Shown here: positions 44,901-53,232 of the stretch, piece after piece
Layout: each line of letters begins with the position of its first letter
Position numbering within the stretch: position 1 is the stretch's first letter
NCBI RefSeq assembly: GCF_900452385.1
Contig: NZ_UGOA01000001.1
Span: forward strand, 1,497,501-1,561,500
From: Legionella donaldsonii
Lineage (GTDB): Bacteria > Pseudomonadota > Gammaproteobacteria > Legionellales > Legionellaceae
Length of the DNA: 64,000 nucleotides
Direction of reading: 5' to 3'
Position numbers and translations under genes: made by a program
The notes under the pieces: generated by a model
What the model saw: only the letters and a program-made list of their open reading frames with translations
The model's database searches: none
What the model was told of the DNA's origin: nothing

Positions 44901-46257
44901 GAATATTATTAAACGTTTCGCGTTCTAAAAATTTATAGGGAAAAGCGTGTTTTACCAACGCAAATAAATCATTTTCCGGCCACTCGTCGGTAGCGCAACT
45001 TGCAACAATTTGTTGCGCTAAAATATCCAGGGGTTCCTTAGGAATAATCAACCGATCAAGGTCGCCATCTTTGATAGCATTGACCAGGGCTGCACACTCT
45101 AATAACTCATCGCGTGTAGTGGCGAAAATTCGACCTTTCGAAATCGCACCATGCCAATGACCCGCACGCCCAACGCGTTGTAGCATGACTGCAATTGAAC
45201 GCGGCGAACCCAATTGGCATACCAAATCGACTGTACCAATATCAATTCCTAACTCCAAAGAGGCTGTGGCGACAAGCGCCTTTAGCTGTCCGTTTTTTAA
45301 TTTGGTTTCAGCAGTTAGTCGTAATTTTCTAGACAGGCTTCCATGGTGGGCGGCAACTTGCTCTTGGCCTAGCCTCTCTGCCAGATGATGAGCAACTCTT
45401 TCGGCTACTCGGCGTGTATTGGCAAAAATTAAGGTGGAACGATTTTGCTTGGCGAGTTCTGCAAGCCGATCATAAATTTCATCCCACATACTATTTGATG
45501 CCACCGCCCCTAATTCACTGGATGGGACCTCTACAGCCAGTTCTAACTGTTTGGCATGTCCAATGTTAACAATTTGCGGTAAAGCTCGCCGGTTACCTGT
45601 TAAAAAGTTTGCAACTAACTCAAGGGGTTTTTGTGTTGCTGAAAGGCCAATGCGTATGGGAGACTGATGAGTAATAGCCTCAAGACGCTCTAGAGATAAT
45701 GACAGGTGGGAACCGCGTTTATCATCAGCCAACGCATGGATCTCATCGACAATGACTGTTTTAACTGTCCGCAGTAGTTCTCTACTTTTCTCGGTTGTTA
45801 ATAATATATAAAGGGACTCTGGGGTGGTTACTAAAATATGAGGCGGTTTTTTAGACATGGCCAGCCGTTCTTTAGGCGATGTATCACCGGTTCTTACAGC
45901 AACCTTTATCTCTGACATGCAAAAGTCTTCTGCTTTTGCAAGTTCCATAATGCCAGCAAGGGGACTCATCAGGTTTTTTTGGATGTCATTACCCAATGCT
46001 TTTAAAGGGGAGACATACAGCACTTCTGTTTCGTCACCAAGAATACCGTCGAGCGATTTTCTAACCAGTTGATCAATGCAGGCTAAAAAGGCAGCAAATG
46101 TTTTTCCTGAACCAGTAGGCGCTGAAATTAAGGTTGTCTTACCGGCAAGAATGTGAGGCCAGCCTTGACGCTGTGGTTCCGTTGGCTCCCCAACATTGGT
46201 GATGAACCAGTCCCTGACAAGTGAATGGGCCCAATCAAGAGTATGATCAGATTTCAT
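41998..46257 (-). CDS. lhr: Lhr-type ATP-dependent helicase
   Basis: A 1419-residue superfamily 2 helicase. Motif I is SAPTGSGKTFAAF, motif II DEIHALADDKRGSHLSLSLERL, motif III LSATQKP and motif VI VMLQRVGRAGHWHG. The winged-helix and Lhr-specific regions and a long C-terminal region complete the architecture, a little shorter than E. coli Lhr. Lhr proteins translocate on ssDNA in nucleic-acid repair or recombination. The characteristic nuclease partner genes are not adjacent. It stands alone with no strong ribosome-binding site. Confidence 0.93.
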   Translation of the reverse strand: MKSDHTLDWAHSLVRDWFITNVGEPTEPQRQGWPHILAGKTTLISAPTGSGKTFAAFLACIDQLVRKSLDGILGDETEVLYVSPLKALGNDIQKNLMSPLAGIMELAKAEDFCMSEIKVAVRTGDTSPKERLAMSKKPPHILVTTPESLYILLTTEKSRELLRTVKTVIVDEIHALADDKRGSHLSLSLERLEAITHQSPIRIGLSATQKPLELVANFLTGNRRALPQIVNIGHAKQLELAVEVPSSELGAVASNSMWDEIYDRLAELAKQNRSTLIFANTRRVAERVAHHLAERLGQEQVAAHHGSLSRKLRLTAETKLKNGQLKALVATASLELGIDIGTVDLVCQLGSPRSIAVMLQRVGRAGHWHGAISKGRIFATTRDELLECAALVNAIKDGDLDRLIIPKEPLDILAQQIVASCATDEWPENDLFALVKHAFPYKFLERETFNNILEMLSEGIAGSRGRYSAYLFRDRVNGLVKGRRGSRLTAITNGGAIPETGLFTVFAEPTSVMVGTLDEDFAVESNRGDIILLGSTSWKIRHIESATGRVLVEDAHGAPPTVPFWRGEAPGRTVELSLRVSNLRQLISDKLPIICSSIETAKNQALIQPVIAWLKENCGVDNAGAEQIIDYILQGRALLGAVPTQQKVIAERFFDESGGMQLIIHAPFGARINKAWGLALRKCFCRSFNFELQASATDDGINIALAEQHSFPLADVFAFLNPKTITKVLTQAVLQSPLFATRWRWDAARALAVVRFRNGKKVPPNIIRMLSDDLLAAVFPDAAACQDNLAGRDIELPDHPLINEALKDSLTEALDLDGLIDILKKIKKGEIQYLAVDTPSPSQFAHEILNANPYAFLDDAPLEERRARAVAMRRVLPDSLIQEIGKLDLNIIEEVQQQVWPDVRNADELQDALQTFIAFPALYFKQETTRLLWQNFLTELIAGGRAATALVGDKLFWFAIEKAKTFSNIYPHAIIQHPLKAIEGKPLSQEEGIVELIRGWMFSLGPTTSQELSQLLNLDLSSIEHALLRLEASGLILRGTFKEANQLEWCERRLLARIHQLTLGKLRKEIEPVSAMKFVQWLLSWQHLAPGTQLRDEQGLLEIISQLQGFEMPAKAWEPEILAKRVNNYDPAMLDRLCLTGIIGWGRLSSLKNETILENKRVIPTSIAPITFFVRDTAAWMPEVQHFTHEEDLPALSHIAKSIYSYLQKNGASFFTDIALGVNHLKSEIEMGLWELVTAGLTTADGFDNLRSLIDPRRRLNKKRRHPLRHQYSTGRWSLLKTHTHKDSTAQIEAICWLLLKRYGVVFRDLLAREKVIPRWRELLIAFRRLEARGEIRGGRFVSGFLGEQFALPYAVDSLRATKNKEPNKEILSISAVDPLNVIGFILPGNRISAISGKKIIFKENAYYEDNLSSTINLT

Positions 46258-46387
46258 CGATATAACATTGCCAAAAGATAGAGTTAACTGCTTAAGTATA
46301 CACTATATGAACTGATGCAATAATACCAACCCAGAAGTCTGGTTTGGTATTTAAAGATAACAATAATTCCTACTATTGCGTGGGATC

Positions 46388-46798
46388 TTAAATTCTAATA
46401 CTAGTATAAGTGGTTTTATCTGAATGTATTGCTTTATACATTTTTTTGTTCATGCAAACTATCTTTTCAACACTGTTGGGTATAGGAATAAGGACAGAAG
46501 ATTTTTTGACGGTTATATAGAGTTTACTGTTTTTTATTTTCCATTTCCCTACTAGTGCTTTTGCTGCGTGCTTGATATCAGTTTTATCAGCAATTTTTCC
46601 TATCAGCGTGTGATCTTTATTAAAAATTAAAATATCTACGTAGGATCTGCCTAGCAGTTTAACCTCCATACTTTCTTTTCTTTTCCCAATAATATTTTTT
46701 TCATAATATTTGTCCGTTTGTGGGTAACAATTATCAGAAGCAAAAATGGGAGAAATAAAGAGTAAAAAGCAGGTTGTGATTAAGTATTTAATCATCAA
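46388..46798 (-). CDS. Small secreted protein of unknown function
   Basis: A 136-residue protein with a signal peptide (MMIKYLITTCFLLFISPIFA, then SDN). The mature part is basic and probably beta-rich, with two Cys residues (NCYPQ and EKIVCMNK). No family is recognised. GGAGC lies 7 bases before the ATG. It is divergent from the 349-residue orphan gene at 47025. Confidence 0.6.
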   Translation of the reverse strand: MMIKYLITTCFLLFISPIFASDNCYPQTDKYYEKNIIGKRKESMEVKLLGRSYVDILIFNKDHTLIGKIADKTDIKHAAKALVGKWKIKNSKLYITVKKSSVLIPIPNSVEKIVCMNKKMYKAIHSDKTTYTSIRI

Positions 46799-46957
46799 TT
46801 CGCTCCATAAGTTAGTAATTTTTTTGCATTAAACAAAAGATTTTAAACTGTGTCAAATAAAACTATTTGAGTAACAACTGTTCCAGGGGTAATTTAGTTG
46901 TTGATTTCAAAAATTGATATGAATTTAAATAATAAAATTTATGTAAGAAATTAACTA

Positions 46958-46989
46958 TTAATATTTTATTAATATTTTTACATTAGAAT
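46958..46989 (+). promoter_or_regulatory. PmrA-type box and -10 element
   Basis: TTAATATT (46958-46965) and TTAATATT (46969-46976) are perfect repeats with an 11-base period. TAGAAT follows at 46984-46989, 15 bases from the start of the second repeat. The downstream gene starts at 47025. The same spacing occurs at the other three boxes of the window. Confidence 0.72.
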
Positions 46990-47024
46990 GCCAAAAATTA
47001 AAAAATTTTATCGGAAAATATATC

Positions 47025-48074
47025 ATGCTGCAGAAAGTTGAAATTGTAGAAGATAGCTTGGTCGAGTGCGTTAATAGTCAAAGAAATGCAAGAAAAACAA
47101 TCTTGGCCAGTATTGCACAGAATGGTCTAACTCCACCTACAACCGACAGCAATAGCCATCTTTTATTATCAGCTGATGGACATATTTCCTCAAAAATTTC
47201 TTATAATTTAGTACAATTAGAAAAATGTAAAGCTAATAGTTTTTCAAAGATTTGTGATTATGCGATTCAGGATCCCCACTGTGGAATGATTGGAATAACC
47301 CTGGAGCGGAATTATACAATCAACGCTAAAGATATAACTGAATTGACGCCTATCCTGTCTCCTCGTCTGCTAAACAGTATTTTGTTTATTGTTGTGGGTG
47401 AACAATTAAAGACCAGAAGGTCCCAATACTCAGGCGATGTTTCTGAGCAGGAACTGGAGGGGTGTATTGGCCGTGGTGCAATCCAAGCCATTATTGTTCC
47501 CACTTTTTTATATGCTGAGGTAGTTAATCTTTATAAGGATGTCACTATCATTCCCGTCGATACTGTAAATTGCAGAATAAAATTAAGTAAACATGTCGCT
47601 AAAAATATTCAGTTAGAAAATACTGACGCCCTGGATAGGGAGATCGACAAGAAATTTCCACTGATGAAACTACAACATCCTAGTTTGTATGAAGATAAGC
47701 AGATGATATTGCAGTTTGTTGAATTTGAAATGACTATGCCTGATTATAGTACTGGTTTGGTGCAATATATTGAAAATAGTATAAAAAAATATGGTAAAAG
47801 CCATTTTTTTGGGCTTCATTTAACAAGGCTTCCTACGCAGCACGATGTATCCGTGTTATTGCAGAAGAAAGAAAATGATCCTAAGGAAATGATGAGGAAT
47901 GATAGACAAAATGAAAATAAAGTTGAATCTCAGGTAGCTAATGAAGTCGCTGTAACCCCTGCAACTCCACAAATTGATTTATTTAGCTTAAATTTCTTAA
48001 CGAGCATGGCACAAAAAGCAACTGCAGATTCTACGCCATCTAATGAGGAGTCAACTGCCTATACATTCCCATAA
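47025..48074 (+). CDS. Orphan protein behind a PmrA-type box, candidate effector
   Basis: A 349-residue protein without recognised domain. Residues 60-220 have an alpha/beta pattern (LLNSILFIVVGEQLKTRR, AIQAIIVPTFLYAEVV, VTIIPVD), possibly a nucleotidyl- or ADP-ribosyl-like fold, but I see no catalytic signature. The C-terminal 50 residues are low-complexity and end in SNEESTAYTFP. Glu- and Ser-rich tails of this kind are typical of translocated effectors. GGAAAA lies 10 bases before the ATG. The PmrA-type box argues for a Dot/Icm effector. Confidence 0.6.
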   Translation: MLQKVEIVEDSLVECVNSQRNARKTILASIAQNGLTPPTTDSNSHLLLSADGHISSKISYNLVQLEKCKANSFSKICDYAIQDPHCGMIGITLERNYTINAKDITELTPILSPRLLNSILFIVVGEQLKTRRSQYSGDVSEQELEGCIGRGAIQAIIVPTFLYAEVVNLYKDVTIIPVDTVNCRIKLSKHVAKNIQLENTDALDREIDKKFPLMKLQHPSLYEDKQMILQFVEFEMTMPDYSTGLVQYIENSIKKYGKSHFFGLHLTRLPTQHDVSVLLQKKENDPKEMMRNDRQNENKVESQVANEVAVTPATPQIDLFSLNFLTSMAQKATADSTPSNEESTAYTFP

Positions 48075-48651
48075 TGATGTAAGTAGTGATAATTTAGAGG
48101 TAAATTCTGTTACCTGCCAGAATGATTTGGTTATCATGAATCCTATTATCAATGGCAAAATTGTCCTATTCAGGCCAGCAATAAAGTAGACACGCGATAA
48201 GTAGGAGGAAACCTTTCTTGTCGTAAAATACCTCTCTTTCTGTCGTCAAATACATGAGCAAACACTGCAACAATCGGTGGATGCCATTTTTATACTGGTT
48301 ACTCTGGTATAATGCGTGATCCCTAGTTAATTCTTGCAGTTATTCCAGAAGCGGATAAAGCAAGCAAGTCAATGCATTTGGATCCAACACCTCTCTTTTA
48401 TTGGGATGAAGAAATGCAGCGTCTGTTATGTCGTAAATAGGTTGATAACCTCACGACCGGGCAATGACCATTGATTGGTTGGGAAGGGGTACCCTTATTG
48501 AACTGAAAAGAGATCGTAGTGAAACAAAAGAGAGGTGCGACATTCTGTATAAGTTAAAAAGGGATGAGTATCTCGAGTAAGGGGGGATTTTCTATGTTAT
48601 ACCTTCAAATACAAGCAACAACTGACCTGTTATTGAGTGTTGAGAGCTGGA
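48075..48651. other. Long gene-free stretch with coding-like debris
   Basis: No intact gene. A frame near 48344-48440 reads EADKASKSMHLDPTPLFYWD and is closed by a stop soon after, which looks like the remnant of a decayed protein that I cannot identify. A TATAAT-like element lies near 48308-48313. The last 50 bases probably hold the promoter of the ArfB gene. Confidence 0.35.
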
Positions 48652-49062
48652 ATGCTAAAAATTACTAATACGTTATGTGTTTCTATGTCAGAAATTGAAT
48701 TAACAGCAATTCGAGCTCAAGGTGCTGGTGGCCAGCATATCAATAAAGTATCTACGGCAATGCATCTTCGCTTTAATATAGAACAATCCAGTTTACCGCC
48801 AGAATTAAAAACTAGATTAGTTCAGCTAAGAGATTACCGCATTACCCGGGATGGTATGATTGTCATCAAAGCGCAGCGTTATAGAAGCCAGGATAAAAAT
48901 AGAGATGATGCCTTGCTAAGATTAGTTGCACTCATTAAAAAGGCGTTGTTTGTACCTGTTTCGCGGATAAAAACCAAGCCCTCCAAACTGTCGATTAAAA
49001 ATCGACTTGATAATAAAAAACGTAGAGGTTATTTAAAAAAGCTTAGGCAATCCACAGAGTAA
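48652..49062 (+). CDS. arfB: Alternative ribosome-rescue factor B (peptidyl-tRNA hydrolase)
   Basis: A 136-residue class I release-factor-like protein. The catalytic GGQ is in RAQGAGGQHINKVSTAMHLR near residue 25, and the tail is Lys/Arg-rich (RLDNKKRRGYLKKLRQ), the part that enters the empty mRNA channel of stalled ribosomes. It frees nascent chains from stalled ribosomes. The ATG at 48652 fits the usual family length; a GTG at 48637 is in frame. Confidence 0.92.
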   Translation: MLKITNTLCVSMSEIELTAIRAQGAGGQHINKVSTAMHLRFNIEQSSLPPELKTRLVQLRDYRITRDGMIVIKAQRYRSQDKNRDDALLRLVALIKKALFVPVSRIKTKPSKLSIKNRLDNKKRRGYLKKLRQSTE

Positions 49063-49131
49063 TTATTCTTTATTCTTATCTGTTTAAATCTCTAATTACA
49101 TCGATTTGATTGGAAACTAACATCGTCCATA

Positions 49132-50583
49132 TTAGCTTTTGCCCGGAACAGTGCCGCTAGACGTGATTGCATAATTTGCGTTCTTATTTATTATTTCTTT
49201 TGCAACGCGCTCACCACTAAGATAAGCACCATACACAGTGGCGGGATAGAGATTTGTAGTTGCTTCTCCGGCAAATAGAAGATGTCCAGCAACTGTTCTT
49301 GCCATATTTAAATAATCTTTTCCATCCTCTAAAGCTTCTGGACGCAAGCTTGAATAAGAACCTTCACTATAGGGGTCTTTACCCCAGCGAGTGATGACAT
49401 AGGATGTTGGAGCTGGAATTTTTTCACCATAGATAGTTTTTAATGTTTTCATCACAGATTGAATAATTTCAGTGTCCTTTTTATTTTCAAGATTTTTAGC
49501 AAAATCAGCAGAAACAATGGCAGATAAAATGGGTTGGTGAAAGAAATAATTGAGGTTATCAAATTCAATCCACTCTCCTTTATTTACCCAATTTGTACCT
49601 GACCAATAGGCAGGAGAAATGTAACTAATAAATTGCTCAGAGTCCCAAAAGACTTTTGGAAAAAGCATGATAATTTTATTCATGATTCCCATATTGAGGT
49701 GTTCCATTGCAATAATTTTATTCCTGGGTAATTGGGGTATAAATTTAACACGGCCAGTTTTTAAAACGCCCAAGGGCAATGTACAAATAACATATTCGCC
49801 AATAAAATTTTTGTTATTGTTTGTACTGACTACGATTGCCTCGCTGTTTTGATAATTTACTTTGATTACTACATGATTCAAAAGAATATGGGTCTTTATG
49901 TTTTTAGCAAGACCATTAACCAGATCTTTATAACCATGAAGGAGGAGTTTTTCTTTCCCTGGAAAATTATCTTCATTGTCATACCAAAGGGCAGATAAAT
50001 CGTGAATATCAGCTGCATATTCTTGTTCAATTTTGTCTGAGATTTCATACAACAAGCCATGTTGTGATTTTTTATTAAGATGTTTCTGGTTAATTAATTC
50101 AAGAACAACATCTGACACGGATAATTTTGCATTCTTTTTATTATCTCTACGTTTTTTTTCGACTAGCTTTTCAAAATCCAAATAAAGTTCTTCATAGGAT
50201 GTATCAATGGCATCTGAAATTTCTTTACCTTTCGAATTATAAAATGAGGAAGAATGACTATCTAGGGAAGCGGTAGCCAGATGCCATTTTTTAGCTAATT
50301 TCATTAAGGGATTGCTTTGATCGCCGCCATGAATTATTCCTGCTCCCAGCTCTATAGGCACCTCTTTCCATGGCATAATAGTACTGACTCTCCCACCTAT
50401 ACGATTGCGTGCTTCGAGAATAATATAATTATTTACGCCATGCTTTTGTAAATAGTGACCAGCTTCTAATCCTGCGATTCCTGCTCCGATAATAATAACT
50501 TTATAGCGAGCAATTCTGTCCTTTTCGGCTTGAAGCGTTTGACTAAAAATGAGAAAAATTATGATTAAAATCCTTTTTAACAT
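49132..50583 (-). CDS. Secreted flavin-containing amine oxidase-like protein
   Basis: A 483-residue flavoprotein. A signal peptide (MLKRILIIIFLIFSQTLQA) precedes the FAD motif VIIIGAGIAGLEAGHYLQKHG. The second FAD phrase is LEARNRIGGRV, and the C-terminal LLFAGEATTNLYPATVYGAYLSG is the typical MAO/polyamine oxidase ending. Amine, polyamine or amino-acid substrates are possible. Export to the periplasm is unusual and would suit use of external amines. AGGA lies 8 bases before the ATG. Confidence 0.87.
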   Translation of the reverse strand: MLKRILIIIFLIFSQTLQAEKDRIARYKVIIIGAGIAGLEAGHYLQKHGVNNYIILEARNRIGGRVSTIMPWKEVPIELGAGIIHGGDQSNPLMKLAKKWHLATASLDSHSSSFYNSKGKEISDAIDTSYEELYLDFEKLVEKKRRDNKKNAKLSVSDVVLELINQKHLNKKSQHGLLYEISDKIEQEYAADIHDLSALWYDNEDNFPGKEKLLLHGYKDLVNGLAKNIKTHILLNHVVIKVNYQNSEAIVVSTNNNKNFIGEYVICTLPLGVLKTGRVKFIPQLPRNKIIAMEHLNMGIMNKIIMLFPKVFWDSEQFISYISPAYWSGTNWVNKGEWIEFDNLNYFFHQPILSAIVSADFAKNLENKKDTEIIQSVMKTLKTIYGEKIPAPTSYVITRWGKDPYSEGSYSSLRPEALEDGKDYLNMARTVAGHLLFAGEATTNLYPATVYGAYLSGERVAKEIINKNANYAITSSGTVPGKS

Positions 50584-50775
50584 AAAACATCCTAATTTTG
50601 TTGATTTGTTAAATATAACAGGTGAGTGTCTAAATCACTTGATATTTTCTGAAATTTATTTAATTGCTTAGTTAAATCTTGCTATAGATCTGATTATTGG
50701 CAGCTACCTCGCTTTTTGATGGTATGAGCATCGGCAGCGAACTATAATTAAAAACATCAATGTGCAGGAGTAATG

Positions 50776-51798
50776 ATGGGGATAAAAAATCCTGGTGATC
50801 TTTTCGATATTCCTAAAGAAAAACTGTTTATCTCGGAAAGTGGTTATGCATATAGCATTGATATGATAGCCGATTTTATTAACAGTGATGATTGGGATTT
50901 CAATGAGTATAAAAATAGGGAGGAATTGCAAGGGACCTTCCGTGACTTCAAAAATAAGGAACGCGAATCTGAAGAAATAAAAGAGGCTTTACCAATTCAT
51001 TTATTCACTGAACGTGATATCGCAGAATTACTGAAACATAGAGAAATCGTTAGTGCTTATGAAAAAAGTCCACTGGTTAGTGGGTTAAAAGATCTGGCAG
51101 ATGGTATTAGTGAAACAACATTAGAGCTTATTGGTGCAGTGGCTAAAAAATCGCAAATTCTTGAGAGTGGTGGTGAAAGTGCGAATGAAGCGCGATTGGG
51201 GCTCGTATTATCTACACCACTTCATGCACTTTCTGAACATCTTAAAACGATTAAAAGAACAGAAAAGAATGCCCTGATTTACCTTACCAGCCAAGGCGGG
51301 CCTGTGGGCCGATATTCCGAACCGGATGCGCGAGGAATGAATTTTATCGATGATCTCAATAAGATTTATAACTCAGGATGTGGAGCTGGTTTTAACCGAC
51401 ATATCGCCAATGTATTTACTATTCTTAAAAGTTATAAATTGTACCAGCAAGCCCAAAAACAACTTCAAATGGAGTCTTCCCACTCCTTCTCTGCTAATAA
51501 GGCCGTATCAATGTGGGCGGTTTCACCTTCGCTAATTGATCCAGTCAAGATGGATGATGCTTTGCATTACATTAGAGACAAAAGAGGGGCTTTGGGCATA
51601 GCAGAGCTAGATCAATTAGAAGATAATTTTTTAATGAAGAAAATTGAGCTCATCAATGGAAATAGTAAAGAATGTTATCTGATAATAATGGATCTCAATT
51701 TAGATAAAGAAACTGGAGTTAAAAAAATTCTTATTCCAATTGAGAAAATTCTAGAGTTTGCCGATAAGCACACCCATTCGCCTGGTATGGCTACTTGA
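50776..51798 (+). CDS. Orphan protein, possible effector
   Basis: A 340-residue protein with no confident family. The N-terminal section DLFDIPKEKLFISESGYAYS and FNEYKNREELQ, with S-G-x-x-Y and an N-x-Y near each other, loosely resembles small U-box/RING-like modules that need no metal, but the match is too weak to call. Residues 100-300 are mainly helical. The tail is His/Ser/Thr-rich. CAGGAG overlaps the start; two adjacent ATGs are possible (50773, 50776). No PmrA-type box upstream. Confidence 0.5.
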   Translation: MGIKNPGDLFDIPKEKLFISESGYAYSIDMIADFINSDDWDFNEYKNREELQGTFRDFKNKERESEEIKEALPIHLFTERDIAELLKHREIVSAYEKSPLVSGLKDLADGISETTLELIGAVAKKSQILESGGESANEARLGLVLSTPLHALSEHLKTIKRTEKNALIYLTSQGGPVGRYSEPDARGMNFIDDLNKIYNSGCGAGFNRHIANVFTILKSYKLYQQAQKQLQMESSHSFSANKAVSMWAVSPSLIDPVKMDDALHYIRDKRGALGIAELDQLEDNFLMKKIELINGNSKECYLIIMDLNLDKETGVKKILIPIEKILEFADKHTHSPGMAT

Positions 51799-51932
51799 TT
51801 GAACCAGACAAAAATTATTGTCAATAAGTTTGCTCACAACACGTTGGGAAGAGGGGATTATATGAATTCTATGAGCTAGCTGTTTTTAATGAGCGGTCTG
51901 TTTTCAAAAAAACATTCGCTAAACCAGGGACG

Positions 51933-53168
51933 CTAACGTAAGTTTTGATTGGTTACACCCGTTAACCCCCCATGCATCCATTTTATTGCCCAATTATAAA
52001 ATTCCTCAGCGGGCATGGGTTTTGCGATTAAATAGCCTTGTGCCAGATCGCACCCCAATTCGAGCAGATAATTCCAATCTTCGACAGTTTCTACTCCTTC
52101 CGCAACGGAGGTGAGCTTTAATTTTTTAGCCATTTCCAGACTGGAACTTACGATGATGCGCGTCGATTCATTTAAGGCAGCATTGGTTACAAACGACTTA
52201 TCGATTTTAAGTTCCGTATAGGCGATACGCATAAGTTGCTGCATAGTTGAATATCCGGTCCCATAATCATCAATAGACAAACCAAAACCTTTCATTCTTA
52301 ATCTGGATAGATTTTCCAGGACACTGCCAAGGCAAGAGGTTGTGGCGGATTCAGTGATTTCTAAAATCATATGATGAGGCTCCAATCCTTGGGATAGAAC
52401 TAGATTCGTGATTCGATCGGCCAATGTTGTATCTGTTAAGGATATGAGTGACAGATTAACTGAAACCATTATATTAAGTCCTGCTTGCCTCCATGAGCTG
52501 CAATATTTTGCTGCTTTTTTTAAAATTACCCAGGTCAATTCATCAATGATCTCCATATGCTCCATATCGGAAATAAAATCCTGGGGGGTGATAATACCTG
52601 CTCGTGGGTGTCGCCAGGAAGTAAGTGCCTCAGCGCCTTTAATGAACCTGGTTGTCAATTCAATTTTAGGTTGGAAAAAAGGTTCAAACTCTTCGTTTTT
52701 TAGTCCTTTCAACAATTCTTTTTTGGTAAATGATCGTGTTGGAGGTTTTGATTTTGTTACCTTGTGGTTTCTAACGGCAGACATATATTTGTTAAGTAAC
52801 AATTCTAACTTATTCTTACTAACTGGTTTTTCAACGACACCGAGAAGATTAATCTCGTAAGCCAATGCCATGGTTTCGATAGATGTGATCAGTGGCCGTT
52901 CCAATCCACTAAAAATAATAGTGGCTATTTTAGTTTTAATTTCACTAAGGTGGCGAAGTAGTTCCATGCCATCCATGCCAGGCATTTTGATATCGCTGAT
53001 TATAATATTAATGGATTTAGCATGTTTTTTAATTATTTCGAGTGCCGTACGGCCATCAGTCGCTTCGTATAGGTTTTCTACACCCATATTTTTTAAGAGG
53101 CGGATTAGGATATTACGTTGAAATTCTTCATCTTCTACAATTAGAATGGTTAAATTTTTAAAGCTCAT
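51933..53168 (-). CDS. REC-EAL response regulator, c-di-GMP phosphodiesterase
   Basis: A protein of about 411 residues. The receiver domain (residues 1-130) has the DEE acidic cluster and phospho-acceptor Asp59 in IISDIKMPGMDG. The EAL domain (from about 155) keeps the catalytic set: GAEALTSW (Glu180), VSVNLS, MILEITES, the DDYGTGYS loop, ELKIDKSF, VAEGVET and LAQGYLIAKP. It should hydrolyse c-di-GMP to pGpG. In the Wsp pathway the same position is filled by the diguanylate cyclase WspR. AGGTG lies 9 bases before the ATG at 53168; the GTG at 53180 is less likely. Last gene of the operon. Confidence 0.9.
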   Translation of the reverse strand: MSFKNLTILIVEDEEFQRNILIRLLKNMGVENLYEATDGRTALEIIKKHAKSINIIISDIKMPGMDGMELLRHLSEIKTKIATIIFSGLERPLITSIETMALAYEINLLGVVEKPVSKNKLELLLNKYMSAVRNHKVTKSKPPTRSFTKKELLKGLKNEEFEPFFQPKIELTTRFIKGAEALTSWRHPRAGIITPQDFISDMEHMEIIDELTWVILKKAAKYCSSWRQAGLNIMVSVNLSLISLTDTTLADRITNLVLSQGLEPHHMILEITESATTSCLGSVLENLSRLRMKGFGLSIDDYGTGYSTMQQLMRIAYTELKIDKSFVTNAALNESTRIIVSSSLEMAKKLKLTSVAEGVETVEDWNYLLELGCDLAQGYLIAKPMPAEEFYNWAIKWMHGGLTGVTNQNLR

Positions 53169-53232
53169 ACATTTATTCACCTGACTGAATGTCTTAAGTT
53201 CTTCTGCATAACAGAAACGTAATAAGACTAGA

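Noticed and set aside
43600-46100. Several 60-80 codon frames opposite lhr
   Set aside because: They lie wholly inside lhr on the other strand, have no ribosome-binding sites and encode nothing recognisable.
50655-50690. TTAATT/TTAAAT pair upstream of the orphan at 50776
   Set aside because: The period is 12 bases and the octamers match poorly, so it is not called a PmrA-type box.
50776-51798. U-box-like reading of the orphan's N-terminus
   Set aside because: Only a few residues agree with the U-box pattern, so no domain call was made.
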